From positions 1 through 64,000 of the forward strand of contig JANWWQ010000003.1 in assembly GCA_025055635.1 (NCBI GenBank): a stretch of DNA of 64,000 bases. The letters run 5' to 3'. The notes under the pieces are model-generated. The model had not been told where the DNA came from, made no database searches, and was given only the letters and a program-made list of their open reading frames with translations. The first letter of the stretch is position 1. Each line of letters opens with the position of its first letter. Both the position numbers and the translations under genes were made by a program. This DNA comes from Flavobacteriales bacterium (GTDB lineage Bacteria > Bacteroidota > Bacteroidia > CAIKAF01). Below, piece after piece: positions 27,731-38,800 of this stretch.

Positions 27731-29032
27731 TTATATGTAAGAAGCAGCTAGCGTGAGCATTTTATTAGTTAGGTTTTTTCGCGAATAACTCTGAATATTT
27801 ATTGGGTTGGTACGGAATGCCTCATAGTTTTTTAGTATCCAGTTTTGATAGTAATAATGCAATTGCTCATAAGCGTTTTGATCTTTCTCAATTAATAATC
27901 CGCACTGGTTTTCTCGTATCAGTTTTTCAATAGTGCCGTAGTCGTTTCTAAACACTATCACCGGTCTTTGCACTGCCATGTAATCATATATTTTAACTGC
28001 GGATCCATCCACAGAATCAGAGGCTAGGAATAACAATAAATGGGCTTTTTGAATAAGACGAACGGATTGATGTCTGGGAAGTCTGGGAGTTATCCGAAGT
28101 TCGCAATTCAATGAATAAAATGCCCTGTTAATTCGATTCTTTTGATGCAGGCTACCCACAAATACAAAGCGTATATCTTTTTCTTTTATGGAATATTTTT
28201 TAGTAAATTGAATAAAAAATGAAACAAATTCTTCCAGGGGTTGAAAGGGATAAAGGGTACCTGAATACATTATGGTAAATTTATCCTTAAAAGGCAGAGC
28301 TCTCGGAGAGAGTTTTTCTATATCTTCAGGTTCATAACCATTTGGGATGACATGAACGGGTCGGTTGAGAAGTTCACCCAGTTGATATGATAATTTTTCC
28401 GTGACCGTCGTGACAGCTGCGGAGGTTTTTACGAGCCGGATCTCAAGAGGCCTGAGAAGGTATTTTAAGATAATTTTTTGAAGAAAAGGCATGTACTTAA
28501 AACCATAGTTTAGGCTCCAGCCATCGCGATAATCTGCAATCCAGGGAATATTAAATTCTTTGCTTAATTTATAGGCGTACAAAAAAGAAATAAATGGCTC
28601 GCCGGTAGCAATTATTAGGGAATATGATCCTAGATTTTTTTTTAAAAATTCTTTGGCTTTTAAGTAAATAGTTCGGGTGCTATCGGTACAAGAAAAGAAG
28701 AAAGGAGCCCAGTAGTAAAAGCTTGTAAGGAATTTTTGCAGGTATACCCAGAAGCTTTTATTGGTTCTTTTCAATATAAGCTTATCTCTTAAGTTGGGCT
28801 TGAAGTCGCAATAGAAAACTTTGGCGGTTCCGTAATGGGAAAATTCCGGAGCGTCGGGAGGATTTTCATAATAATCGGCAAGACACCGGACCTGGGCTTT
28901 CCATTTCCTCGTAAAAACGATTATTTCAAACTGATCTGGATCGGCGTGGCGGCACCAGGATGCAGGTCTTTCGGCTCCTACAGAGTTGTAGGGAGGAAAA
29001 TCGTTGCAAATGATTAGTATTCTTTTTTTCAC
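27731..29032 (-). CDS. GT4-type glycosyltransferase
   Basis: A 433-residue GT-B glycosyltransferase. The N-terminus RILIICNDFPPYNSVGAERP is typical of family 4 enzymes. The mid part has IADYRDGW and the second domain has FTIMYSGTLYPFQP. A weak acceptor/donor block GSAVKIYDYMAVQRPVIVF includes the usual E/K-type position. Substrate cannot be deduced. The GTG start overlaps the stop of the upstream fusion gene by 4 bases (GTGA), so it is the last gene of a three-gene polysaccharide operon. Base composition is noticeably AT-rich. It converges on the PKD protein gene with 12 bases between stops. Confidence 0.87.
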   Translation of the reverse strand: MKKRILIICNDFPPYNSVGAERPASWCRHADPDQFEIIVFTRKWKAQVRCLADYYENPPDAPEFSHYGTAKVFYCDFKPNLRDKLILKRTNKSFWVYLQKFLTSFYYWAPFFFSCTDSTRTIYLKAKEFLKKNLGSYSLIIATGEPFISFLYAYKLSKEFNIPWIADYRDGWSLNYGFKYMPFLQKIILKYLLRPLEIRLVKTSAAVTTVTEKLSYQLGELLNRPVHVIPNGYEPEDIEKLSPRALPFKDKFTIMYSGTLYPFQPLEEFVSFFIQFTKKYSIKEKDIRFVFVGSLHQKNRINRAFYSLNCELRITPRLPRHQSVRLIQKAHLLLFLASDSVDGSAVKIYDYMAVQRPVIVFRNDYGTIEKLIRENQCGLLIEKDQNAYEQLHYYYQNWILKNYEAFRTNPINIQSYSRKNLTNKMLTLAASYI

Positions 29033-31470
29033 AACAATTTATCAACTGCTTCGCGAAATCTGGCTAAAAACTTGGTATGGGAAGGATAATATGTATGCGG
29101 TACTGGGGGGGATTGCATGATTTGATACCATTCGGTTTCGCTAAGGTTAAATTTCTGGCGAAGGAATTTCAACAAATTTTCCTTTTCTTCTTCACTGATC
29201 GCAGGTTTTTTCAATTCTTTTAGGGCTTCCTCGCGGTCCATCTGGCCTGCGCATATAAGGGTTGAAAAGTGGGAAATTCTTTTATCAATTCCGAATTTGT
29301 CCGGAAGTATACATGTTTGAAATATTTTTGTAAAAGTACTTTCGTGGTGTTTACCTCCATAGTCCCGCCATCCACATTCTTTTTTCAGTAATTCTTTTGC
29401 AGCCTTTTTATCGTAATGAACATATTCTAGCAAGGGAATGTACCGTATACCCCAAATTTTTTCGTAGGCCAATTTTTTTAGAATTCCAAGAGTAGGAAAA
29501 GTTTTAATTTTTCTTTTACCGAATCTTTTGTGGATAGCTTTGAGGTTCACCAAATCGATTTTAGAAAATACCCATTCGGGAGGCAATACGCCTTCTGTAG
29601 TAAAATTTTCTCCGGATAGAATGTATTTGATTCCAAATTTCTTCGCGGCCCGGTATAGAGTAGCAATGATAGCATGGTCAGTGAGAACTTCGATGTCCAC
29701 AACGGATGCTTTCAGGTATGCCATTTGCAAATCCTTAAACTCGTCCCATTCTATTACGTGTGTGTATAAATCCACATTTAAATGTTCAAGTACATTTCTT
29801 ATATTTTGAACGGCAATTTCGCTGTTCCATCCATTATCTAGGTGTACCGCCAATGGATTTAATCCTAAAATCTTTTTAGCATAATAAACCGTGTAACTAC
29901 TGTCAATGCCTCCGCTGACGCCCACGATACAATTATATTTACCTTTGTGTTTTTTGATTTTTTGAATTATTTCTTCTAATTCCCCTGAACCTATCTTACT
30001 TTTTATTTGATTTATCCGCAGGTCGTATGTCCGGCAAAATTGACAAAGACCGTCAAGTCCCAAATCTAATCTCGGATAATTGCGCGTGTTGAATACACAT
30101 CTTGCACACTCCTTATAGCTATTCTCATTTTTTATTTCAGTTTTTGTTTTCAATAGTTTAAGTAAATCATGGGCAAAAATTTCATAGTTTTTCTCTGCAG
30201 AGAACTTATCTTTCCAGGTAGAGTAAGCGTTTTGTCGCATTTTTTTCTTGTCTTCGGATGGCCACAAATGATAGGCTTTTAAAGCTTTTGCAATGTCTTC
30301 CGGTGTGCTTTTGGATGGACACAGAAAGCCATTCACATTATTTTGGATAATTTCTCTAATTCCTCCCACATCTCTCCCTACACAGGGAATTCCAGCTGAC
30401 ATAGCTTCCATCATGGACACGGGGAGCCCCTCATAATCGCTAGTATTGAGTAAAAGGTCAAAGTATTCATTTGTTAAGATTTCCTTGACTTGATGTTTGT
30501 TTTTTAATCCTCTGTAATCATAAGAAAACCAGGAATACTTTTTTCTAAGATTTTCCAGGGAAGCCAGAAAATCTTGTTCATACTTTGGATTGCCGCTGCC
30601 AATATGTGTCCATGTGATGGCTATATTTTCCTTAAGCAAAATTTCCACGGACTTTGCAGCCAGATCTAAACGTTTTACTGGAGAAATAAAAGCCAGGGTG
30701 AGTATCAGTAATGGTTGATTATCTGGTGCTTCAGGCGGTTCATAATGGTCGCAAATTTCCGGGGTGCCCAGGGGACGACAATACACATTTATGGGTAATG
30801 CAGTGCTGTACTTCTGTTGAATATAATTTTTGCCATGTTCAGAAATGGTAAAAAAGGCATCCACTTTTTTTAGTATGAGGGTTCTGAAAGGCAGATACGA
30901 GTAAGGATTCCGCTCGCAATACACATCCCAGCCATGGGCTCTAGTCGTTACGGCAGAGTTTTTGAAATAGGTGCTTAGCAGTATGTTGCCTAACGTAAAT
31001 TCAGTGGTCCAATATGAATAAAATAAAAATTTATCGTTGTCTGTTTTTATCCTTTGGATGTAATTTTTGAGGGTTTCAAAGTATTTGTGAGCTTTCTTAA
31101 CCCAAGCTAAGACTACCTTTATTTTATAAAAATTAGGTAAAGACCTGTTCCTGATAAAAATCTGGTAAAACTCATAAAAAATCCACCATTTGTAACGGAC
31201 AACCGAACTGAGTGCAATTTTTTCGCTTCTGGTCAAATTAAAATTAAAATTTTGTAAAATACAGTTTTCAGGAAATTGAAAGATAATATCATTATGATTA
31301 GGATAATTTTTCTCAGAGTATTGTGTGATAATGATATGGACCTGGTCGAAATGTTTGCAAAGAAAGGGCAGCTCACTTTCCAGAAAGGGCTCTCCGAAAC
31401 CATATGGAAAGTCTGATACGGTAAGGAACAAAATTTTTCTTTCCGTTTCGTGTTGATTTTCAGGGGGCAT
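29029..31470 (-). CDS. Fusion: glycosyltransferase + WbpG-type N-acetyl sugar amidotransferase
   Basis: An 813-residue protein with two enzymes in one frame. Residues about 11-440 form a GT-B glycosyltransferase (LILTLAFISPVKRLDLA, then SDYEGLPVSMMEAMSAG). Residues about 452-813 form an N-acetyl sugar amidotransferase of the WbpG/PseA/LegX group. That part has two CxxC pairs (C455/C458, C476/C479), a PP-loop SGGIDSS (519-525), and the family C-terminal part with GGKHHESTFTKIFQ. WbpG-type enzymes convert an N-acetyl sugar acid or sugar to an amidine/amide, with ammonia from HisH/HisF-like partners, which are not in the window. The junction has no ATG, although an in-frame TTG at 30151-30153 could start a separate amidotransferase. 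It overlaps the PaaK-like gene by 11 bases. Confidence 0.85.
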   Translation of the reverse strand: MPPENQHETERKILFLTVSDFPYGFGEPFLESELPFLCKHFDQVHIIITQYSEKNYPNHNDIIFQFPENCILQNFNFNLTRSEKIALSSVVRYKWWIFYEFYQIFIRNRSLPNFYKIKVVLAWVKKAHKYFETLKNYIQRIKTDNDKFLFYSYWTTEFTLGNILLSTYFKNSAVTTRAHGWDVYCERNPYSYLPFRTLILKKVDAFFTISEHGKNYIQQKYSTALPINVYCRPLGTPEICDHYEPPEAPDNQPLLILTLAFISPVKRLDLAAKSVEILLKENIAITWTHIGSGNPKYEQDFLASLENLRKKYSWFSYDYRGLKNKHQVKEILTNEYFDLLLNTSDYEGLPVSMMEAMSAGIPCVGRDVGGIREIIQNNVNGFLCPSKSTPEDIAKALKAYHLWPSEDKKKMRQNAYSTWKDKFSAEKNYEIFAHDLLKLLKTKTEIKNENSYKECARCVFNTRNYPRLDLGLDGLCQFCRTYDLRINQIKSKIGSGELEEIIQKIKKHKGKYNCIVGVSGGIDSSYTVYYAKKILGLNPLAVHLDNGWNSEIAVQNIRNVLEHLNVDLYTHVIEWDEFKDLQMAYLKASVVDIEVLTDHAIIATLYRAAKKFGIKYILSGENFTTEGVLPPEWVFSKIDLVNLKAIHKRFGKRKIKTFPTLGILKKLAYEKIWGIRYIPLLEYVHYDKKAAKELLKKECGWRDYGGKHHESTFTKIFQTCILPDKFGIDKRISHFSTLICAGQMDREEALKELKKPAISEEEKENLLKFLRQKFNLSETEWYQIMQSPPVPHTYYPSHTKFLARFREAVDKLL

Positions 31471-32773
31471 TTTGCATGGAATTTCTTAAATCTAAAATTA
31501 CTTGAGGTTTTCTTTTTGACTCGGGAAATAGTTTTTTGACTAGTAAATCATCTGGAATCCAATGGATTTCTGGAACAGGCAAATTGTGATCTCTGAATGT
31601 GCGGAGGAAAAAGTCATATGTCACACGCATTTGAGCTTTTTCAGAGATGAAAAGCATTAGTTTATCGTGCTGTTCCTTTTCATGAGCTATGGTCAGTTGA
31701 AATTGCTGACTGAGGCCACAGTCATTCAAAAGCCGAACATATTGTTCCGGGTAGATAGTAGTGCCATTGACTTTTAGCCGTAATTCCCGGCGTCCAACGA
31801 CGGGACCGATGCGCAGGGATGTGAGGCCACAGGGACAAGGGGAGCGCCACACGCGCACTATATCACCTGTGGCATACCGCAGCATTGGCATTGCCTCCAC
31901 CCCAAAATGTGTAAAAACTAATTGTCCCGCTTGGCCTTCCTCAACAGGGCGTCCTTCGTCATCAAGGATTTCCGTGTACACCAGGTCGTCCTGAGCATGC
32001 AGACCGGTGTGCTGGGGGCATTCTGTGTAGGCTGTTTGGAGTTCGGTGGAAGCATAAGTGGACACGATGTTAAGCGGCCATTGCTGAGTGATAGATTGAC
32101 AAAGCGCATTGGGCCTGCAGTTCTCATCGATAGTGGGTTCACCTACTGCTATGAGGGTGCGTACGGATAAGCTCTGTGGATCAATGCCCTGAGATTGGGC
32201 ATATTCCAGCAAACGGGGGATAAAGGAAGGCACGGCCAGGAGGGCTGTGACCTGACGTTGATGCATAGTTTGCCATTGCAGGGGTAGCACGCCGGGACCC
32301 ATTCGTATCACGGATATGCCCGCTTTTCTGGCTCCTAACCAATAAGCCAGGCCCGCCATAAATCGTTTGTCCAAGGTGATGCAAATTTGCAGGACGTCGC
32401 CCCGGCGCAGGCCCGCCATGCGGAATGTCCATGCTTCATTTCGGGCTAATCGGCGTAAATCCCCTTCGCTGAGCGGAACATAAAGAGGCTCACCTGTGGT
32501 TCCTGAAGTGCTGGACCACTCCTTAATGCGGTGTGAAGAAATACAAAAAAAATCTTCTGGATGCCGGATAAGATGACTTTTGGTGGTTAAAGGAAGCGCC
32601 CGGAATATTTCCCACGTCCATTTCTCAAGGGGTTTACGGGAATGCCTGGCAAGTAACTTTTTATAGTAAGGAGAATATTTTGAAAGGTAGGATAATGTAT
32701 TTAATAGCTTAGGTGGTAGGTTAAAGTTATCTTGAGGTTTGGAGTTTGGAGATGGCCTAGCCTTTTTGGGCAT
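31460..32773 (-). CDS. PaaK/CapK-like phenylacetate-CoA ligase family protein
   Basis: A 437-residue adenylate-forming enzyme. The phosphate-binding loop is SSTSGTTGEPLYVP. Later motifs include YASTELQTAY, LVFTHFG and LRYATGDIVRV, plus GRRELRLKVNG near the hinge. Members found in capsule and O-antigen clusters (CapK type) may activate or transfer acyl groups to sugars, but their reaction is poorly defined. A Cys-rich stretch (SPCPCGL) before the hinge resembles the same region in PaaK-like proteins. ATG at 32773 is the first gene of the leftward operon, 16 bases past a TAAATTTG promoter box. Its end overlaps the fusion gene by 11 bases. Confidence 0.87.
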   Translation of the reverse strand: MPKKARPSPNSKPQDNFNLPPKLLNTLSYLSKYSPYYKKLLARHSRKPLEKWTWEIFRALPLTTKSHLIRHPEDFFCISSHRIKEWSSTSGTTGEPLYVPLSEGDLRRLARNEAWTFRMAGLRRGDVLQICITLDKRFMAGLAYWLGARKAGISVIRMGPGVLPLQWQTMHQRQVTALLAVPSFIPRLLEYAQSQGIDPQSLSVRTLIAVGEPTIDENCRPNALCQSITQQWPLNIVSTYASTELQTAYTECPQHTGLHAQDDLVYTEILDDEGRPVEEGQAGQLVFTHFGVEAMPMLRYATGDIVRVWRSPCPCGLTSLRIGPVVGRRELRLKVNGTTIYPEQYVRLLNDCGLSQQFQLTIAHEKEQHDKLMLFISEKAQMRVTYDFFLRTFRDHNLPVPEIHWIPDDLLVKKLFPESKRKPQVILDLRNSMQNAP

Positions 32774-32789
32774 CTGGTTATTGAAGAAA

Positions 32790-32797
32790 CAAATTTA
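32790..32797 (-). promoter_or_regulatory. Bacteroidota -7 box for the polysaccharide operon
   Basis: On the minus strand the bases read TAAATTTG, matching TAnnTTTG, 16 bases before the ATG of the PaaK-like gene. This gives a very short leader. Confidence 0.55.
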
Positions 32798-32896
32798 TCT
32801 GCGTTTTTTCATTTAGAGTTGACTTGAGGAGTGTTCATTATAGCAAGATTTCAGAAAATTATACATAATATAACGGTAAGTATTCAAATCTCCACC

Positions 32897-35800
32897 TTAT
32901 GGGGTGAGGGTAAAGCGCAAGCTGAGGCCTGAATTGGTGTTGACAGTACGAAACTGGTTGGCCACAAAGGGATTATTCTGAATGCGGTCAAAGTAAAAAC
33001 GAATGCTGAAGTTCTTTGTGAGAGCATATTCAGCGAAGAATTTAATAGTGATGTTTTGTTGGCCCGCTGTGGCGGTTTGCTGTGCATCTTCCGGTTTGTC
33101 TGCCACTTTACGCACGGTAGTTTTGTTATTGCGCACTCCTAAATCCAAGCGTAGTGTCACGTCGCTTTCTGGCTGTTTACCAGCAATAAAAAAGGGCAGC
33201 TTTACCTTAGGTACCTTATAACCAGCGCCCAAGAGATATTCCTCAGAGGCCACTTCCGTAACCTGGCCATTCTGAAAGTTGAGCGTCAGGTTTCTGGATT
33301 TTTTTATCTCAAACTTGGAGGTGATGCTGTTAAACCAGGTCATATCAAAACTCAGGAGAGGCGAAAAGGCTTCTGTAATAGATACTGCCTGGATAATATA
33401 TTGAGGTTGGAAATTTTGGTTGGTATCCAGCACATCGGTGAATCCTGGGGTGAGAGGATTTTCTTGGAAGGCCTGGTTGGTAAGGAAATTATTGATGTTG
33501 TAAGTGCTCCGGTAACCGTGAGAGATGGAGAAGTTTTTAAGTAGTTTCTTGAGAATTCCAATGTTTTTAAGTCCGTCATAAGTGGCAGTCCAATTGATTC
33601 CAGGAATAGCAGGGAATAGGGTGAGAGCTATGTGTTCTGGAGAAGTGCCAGTGTAGGCGGAAAGGAAGGAGTAGAGCAATACATCCTGCTGGGTAGGGTT
33701 ATAGCCTTTTGAAAAGTTGGGATAAAGCGCAGAGGGGGAACCCGAATGGGGATTTTGCTGTCCCAGACGACGGGATATAGCCTCCCGGTTGCGGAGCATG
33801 TTCAGGAACACTTCTGAGGAATTGTTTTTCTCGCGGATGAAGGCGGTGGGCAGGGTCATAAAGGTGGTGGTAAAATTGCCTGTCTGAATGGCATTTAGTT
33901 CTCTGTAATCATTCACGTCAGGGTCAAAACGGTAGAGTGACTGGCGGGCTGTAGTAAACTGGCGGTTGGCACTGAGCTGGATGCGGAGGTTTTTAATGGG
34001 TTCCACGGTAGCCGAACCGTTGAGCGTGTGGCTCAGACTGCGCTGGAAGAAAGTGTTCAGCGAGGAATCTCGTGTGAGCCATCCCTGTGTGCCGGCTCTT
34101 CGGGCAAACTCATTACCCGGAAGCTGTTCCCCGAAGACAAATCCTAATCCCGGGGTACGCGCTTTTATATCTTGCCCTAAAATATTAGAGTTGCCCATGT
34201 AACCTGGCAGAGCGGTACCCTCAGAGCGGGTGTAGGTGAGATTCACGTTTTTGACAGCCGTGACCAGTCCGGCAAAAAACTTGAGAATTTCTTTGGGGTC
34301 AAAGCTCTTTCTTTCAATTTTTCCGGTCACTTCCACGCGGGCCTTTTTCACATCACGCGTGGCAGTAAACCGCACGCGGTTCTTGTCCCACACTTCGGTT
34401 TTTCCTTTTACTTCTTGGCCATTTTCGTCTGTGACTTTCAGCTTCACGTTTTCGGTTTTCAGATTGTGCTTAATGAATTTCGGCCGATCTTTTTTAAGAA
34501 TTACTCGTTCGATGACAGTAGAAACTTCTTTGGGTTTTCGGTTTTGGGCTTGTTCATCGTCTGGGGGCCCAGGCTTTTTATCTTTCTGCTCCTGTTTCCT
34601 ATCGGGGGGGCGTTGCGGCTGAGTTTTAGAGTTCAGGCTTTTTAAGAAAGGAACTTTATTGTAGAGAGTGGTCAGGTTCAGTTGGCCATTGAGATTAATG
34701 TTGCGCGAATTAGAGATGGTATTTCCCCAGGGCTTGTAGAAGCGGTTTGGGTTTTGGGGGTCACGCAAGAGCTGACCCGTGGCCCAGGTGAAAGAACCTC
34801 CATAAGTTGCTGTGGCCGTAATCCAATCCAGATAAGGCAGTTTGTTCACCGGTACGTTCCAGGTAACTGAATAATTGTGGGTGTAGTTGGTAGTGCGCCC
34901 AAAGCGCCGAATGTTATTTCGCAGGGAATCCCGCTTGGCGGGGGTATCAATCTTGCCATCAGGTTCATCAATTCGGCTTTGGTTAACAGCATTGAAGGTA
35001 ACCGTGAGAGATTTGAAGATACTCCAGGCAAAGTCGTATGTCCGGTTCCAGAGAAAGTTCTTTTTGTAGCTGGGAAAAATAAGTAAGTCGTAATCCGTGT
35101 TGTTGCGGAACTTTAATTCAGTAAAATCCCTTTGAATGTCGTTCCGGAAAGCGACCGTCTTGGGCAGGTAGCCGAAGTTTATTTCTTTGATCCATTTCAC
35201 CCAGGGGGACTTAAGGCCTTTGGCTTTTTTAAACGGTTCAAAGAATTTTTGAGGAGGGCTATAGTTGTAACCCAATATACCGCGGTGGGAATAGAGGTTG
35301 TTGTATTCCACAAAAAAGTCGCGCTGGCGGGTAGTAGAATAGCTGTAGGAGAAATCAAAATTGGAAATATCCAATGGGGTGTGCAGCTTAGCGTTAGGAG
35401 AGCGGTTTTTCTTTACATTGGTGAAATTGAGGGCCAGGCGCTCAGTGAGGGCCTTCACGCGTTGGCGCAGGGCTTCGCGGGAGGCCTCATCGGGCATGTC
35501 GCGCAGCGCATCACGCAGGCGTACATCCGGATCTAAAGGATTAAATTGCGGGTCGGCATTGACGACGCCGTAGTTAAAGAATACCGGAATGGTAAGGTTC
35601 CATTTTTGGGGTGTGAATTTGGCTAGTTCCAAGTTGGTGGAGAAATCAAAGGAAGTGGTGTTGTTCCGGGCTCGTTCCAAAGGTCTTTTGTCAATAGCCC
35701 CAAAACCGAAGCGTTCAGTGGCCACAGCCAGGTTTACGGTACCGAGGTCGGCCAAGTTGGCCTGAACGCGGGCATTGGCTGCCCAGCCCCCCTTTTCAAA

Positions 35801-38800
35801 GTAATCGCTCACACGCAATTCATTCACCCATATTTGGGCGCATTTTAAGTCACCATCGTCATTAGGGTTAAAAGGATTGAGCTTTTTGTGGGGATTGCGC
35901 ACACCGATCACCAGCATTTTGATATCTCTGAGATTGGGATTACCTTTTACGCTCATTCGCCGGCCCTTTTCATCCAGTTCGCTGTAGAGTTGGGTGAGGG
36001 GAATCTGCTGCCGGTTGCGGTTGCGTTTTAATTCAGGGAATTTCTGCAGGTCCACTGTCATTTTATTGTCTGGGGGCCAAATGTTGTCCACGTCCTGGTT
36101 GCCCAACACCGAAGGTATGGTGCCCACTTCGTATTCGTAATAGTTTTCTGTGGCATCGGCCCCGAATCGGATGAACACGCTCAGGTCGCCGTTCTGGAGG
36201 GTACCGGGCATATTTTCGTCATGTTCCACATGGATGAACATTTCCAGGTTCCGATAGGCGCGCAGGTCCAAATTGACATTTTTATAGGCAGCCATAGCCT
36301 GGCCGTCGGCAAGGCGGCACACGTTGAGCACGAGCGATTGTTCATTGAGTTGCTGAAGGGCTGGATTTGAAGGGTCAATTTCCCGGGTGATTCCCTGAGG
36401 CAGTTTGTAATTAAAAGGCTTTTTTCGGTTGTTTTCTTCAATATTTACGGTGGTAAGAAAGAAATCTGGGTCGCTGCTCTGAGTGGAGAATACCGTGGGG
36501 TCGTAGATTGGTTCAGGGAAAGGTCGCCAGTCAGCTCGGACAATTTCCAGGCGTCCCATGCGCAGGTAGATATCGTCAGGGAATCCTGTGAGAACGAAGC
36601 GCAGAAAGCGAATGCTACGCCAGTCGCTGATGTCGCCATACACTTCACGTTCTGGGGAGCGGATGGGTATGCGAAACTGATACCATGCTACCTTCTTGCT
36701 TTTTCCATTGGGCATGGTGAGCGTGATCTCGGCCTTATCAGTGATAAAGTTCTTACCCACTACCAGGTCCTCGGGCCTAATACTTACCCGGTATTGGAAG
36801 TAGTTCTCACTTTGGTTGAGGGTGTTGTCGCCGTTTACGTCCTCTGTGTTGGGATTTTGCGTTTGGGCCTCATTGATATTTCCGGCCGGAGAGTTGTTTT
36901 CGGGGAGTTGATAATACCAGTAGCGTTGATGGATATAATTGCCGGGTTCCAGCACAGCATTGTTATAGGCTGAGCCGTTGTAATGTTTATAGTTATCAGC
37001 GGATGGATCGGCTTCTATGGCAGCAATAGCTTCTGGGGTGAGTCCTTGAGCAGCAAGCTTGTCTAAAAAACTGCTTTTAAAAAAGATTCTTTCTTCGGAA
37101 TCAGGTAATCCATCATAGCCCACATCCTGGTAAACACGCTCGTTGGGGTCGTTGCTGAAGTATTGGTTGATGAGCTGTTGGGCCGGCACCTTGCCCAGTT
37201 TAGTAGTGCTGGTCGTGAGGTTGTTGGTAGGGGTAGGCAGACCGTTTTCAAAAAACATTTTTCCGTCGGGCAAGATGTCTTCGCTCATATTGCCGATTTG
37301 GATGAGCAGGTCGCCACCTGCACCAGGCAGGGTGTTGAGGTTTATAGCATTAGGGTCACCTGTTTCCCATCTGCGCAGCTGATTGAGGTCTTCGGCCACG
37401 AAGGGATCCATCATCCAGAATTCAATGTAGGCCACATTGCTGCCATCCCAATCGGTATTCTCCACCCGACGCATCATACTGCCAAAACTTTTCCGGGGTT
37501 CAGCGATGCGGCCGTCAGGGGCCAGAGATTTGTAGTCAAAGTTGTAGGGGCCCCGAATGGCTGGTTGGAAAGCGATATCCAGGATCAACAGGTTGGGCTG
37601 AGTACCTGGGGGGACATTGAGGTTTGGGAATAAGGCCTGCTGGGGCACTTCGCACACATAAAGATTGGAGCGCGAATCCGGATTGTTGTAAATGGCTTCG
37701 GGCGTGAGTTGGTTTTGGCGGAAAAAAATGGGATCCATGTTGTACCAGGTCAAGCGGGCCCTGTTGTAATTAGCTTCTAGCGAGTTTAGTTTGGCCGCGT
37801 GGGGAAAGCGGTCGGGTTGGCGTTGCGGTACGGTGCCCAGCCGCCAAAAGGAGAAGTTGCGGATATCGTTGTTGGTCTCGGCTCCTTCAAAATCATCAAT
37901 TTGGGAAATACCTGGCTTGGAAATGACCTTGTTGTAGCCGGGGATAAGTTGGGCAAATTCACCTGTCACCGAGATTTTAGAAGGAGCTTTGGTGCTAATT
38001 AGAGGCAGCTTATCTACAAGGCGTGTGAGCCATGGCGCATCGCGGGTGAAGGAGCCATTGAAGCCAATCATGGTGTTTGAAATAGGTTCATCACCGATAT
38101 TGATTTTCTGGGTGAGAGGCCGTTCTGTGAGATTAACGAGCGTGGCCCCTAGTACAAAGTCTTTGTTTACTTTATAACTGGCGTGCACCCCTGCCATGCG
38201 TTTAGAAATTTGGTTGAAGGCCTGATTGCTCTCCAACGACACTTTGATGGGAGTATTAGAGGCTAGGATAGCCTGGTTTAGGATGCGGATGCGGCCTAGG
38301 TTGTAGTCTACCGTGTAATCTACTCCTTCAGTGAGCACTTTGCCGCCGGCTGTTACCGTCACGGACCCTTTAGCGATATTGAAGGCGTTGAGACTTATTT
38401 CGTTGGAGACACTACTCTTGTATTGACCAGCGAGATAAAACCGGTTACGCTCCGTGTTAAGCTTGGCTAGGGGCTGAATGGTGGTGTAAAGGGAATCAAA
38501 AGCATAGCGGTTCCCCAAGACCGTGTTCCCCAGTTTCTGCCGCAAATATTGTCCGAAAGGTTCGCGCACGGGGAAAATAATCCGTCCCCCTTGGGATTGT
38601 ACGGTAAGGTTCTCAATATAGTCAAAAAAGCCATCAGGCTGCTGGTCATTATTGGGATTAAGCCTATCCAGATTAAATACAGTGAGGAGCGGGGTTTCTT
38701 TGACTCCGGGTGGCGCAGCAGGGTCTGGAATATAGTTGATCATGACACCGCGCTCCACATCCCGGTACAAGATATTGAGCACGAAATCGTTGTTGGAAAT

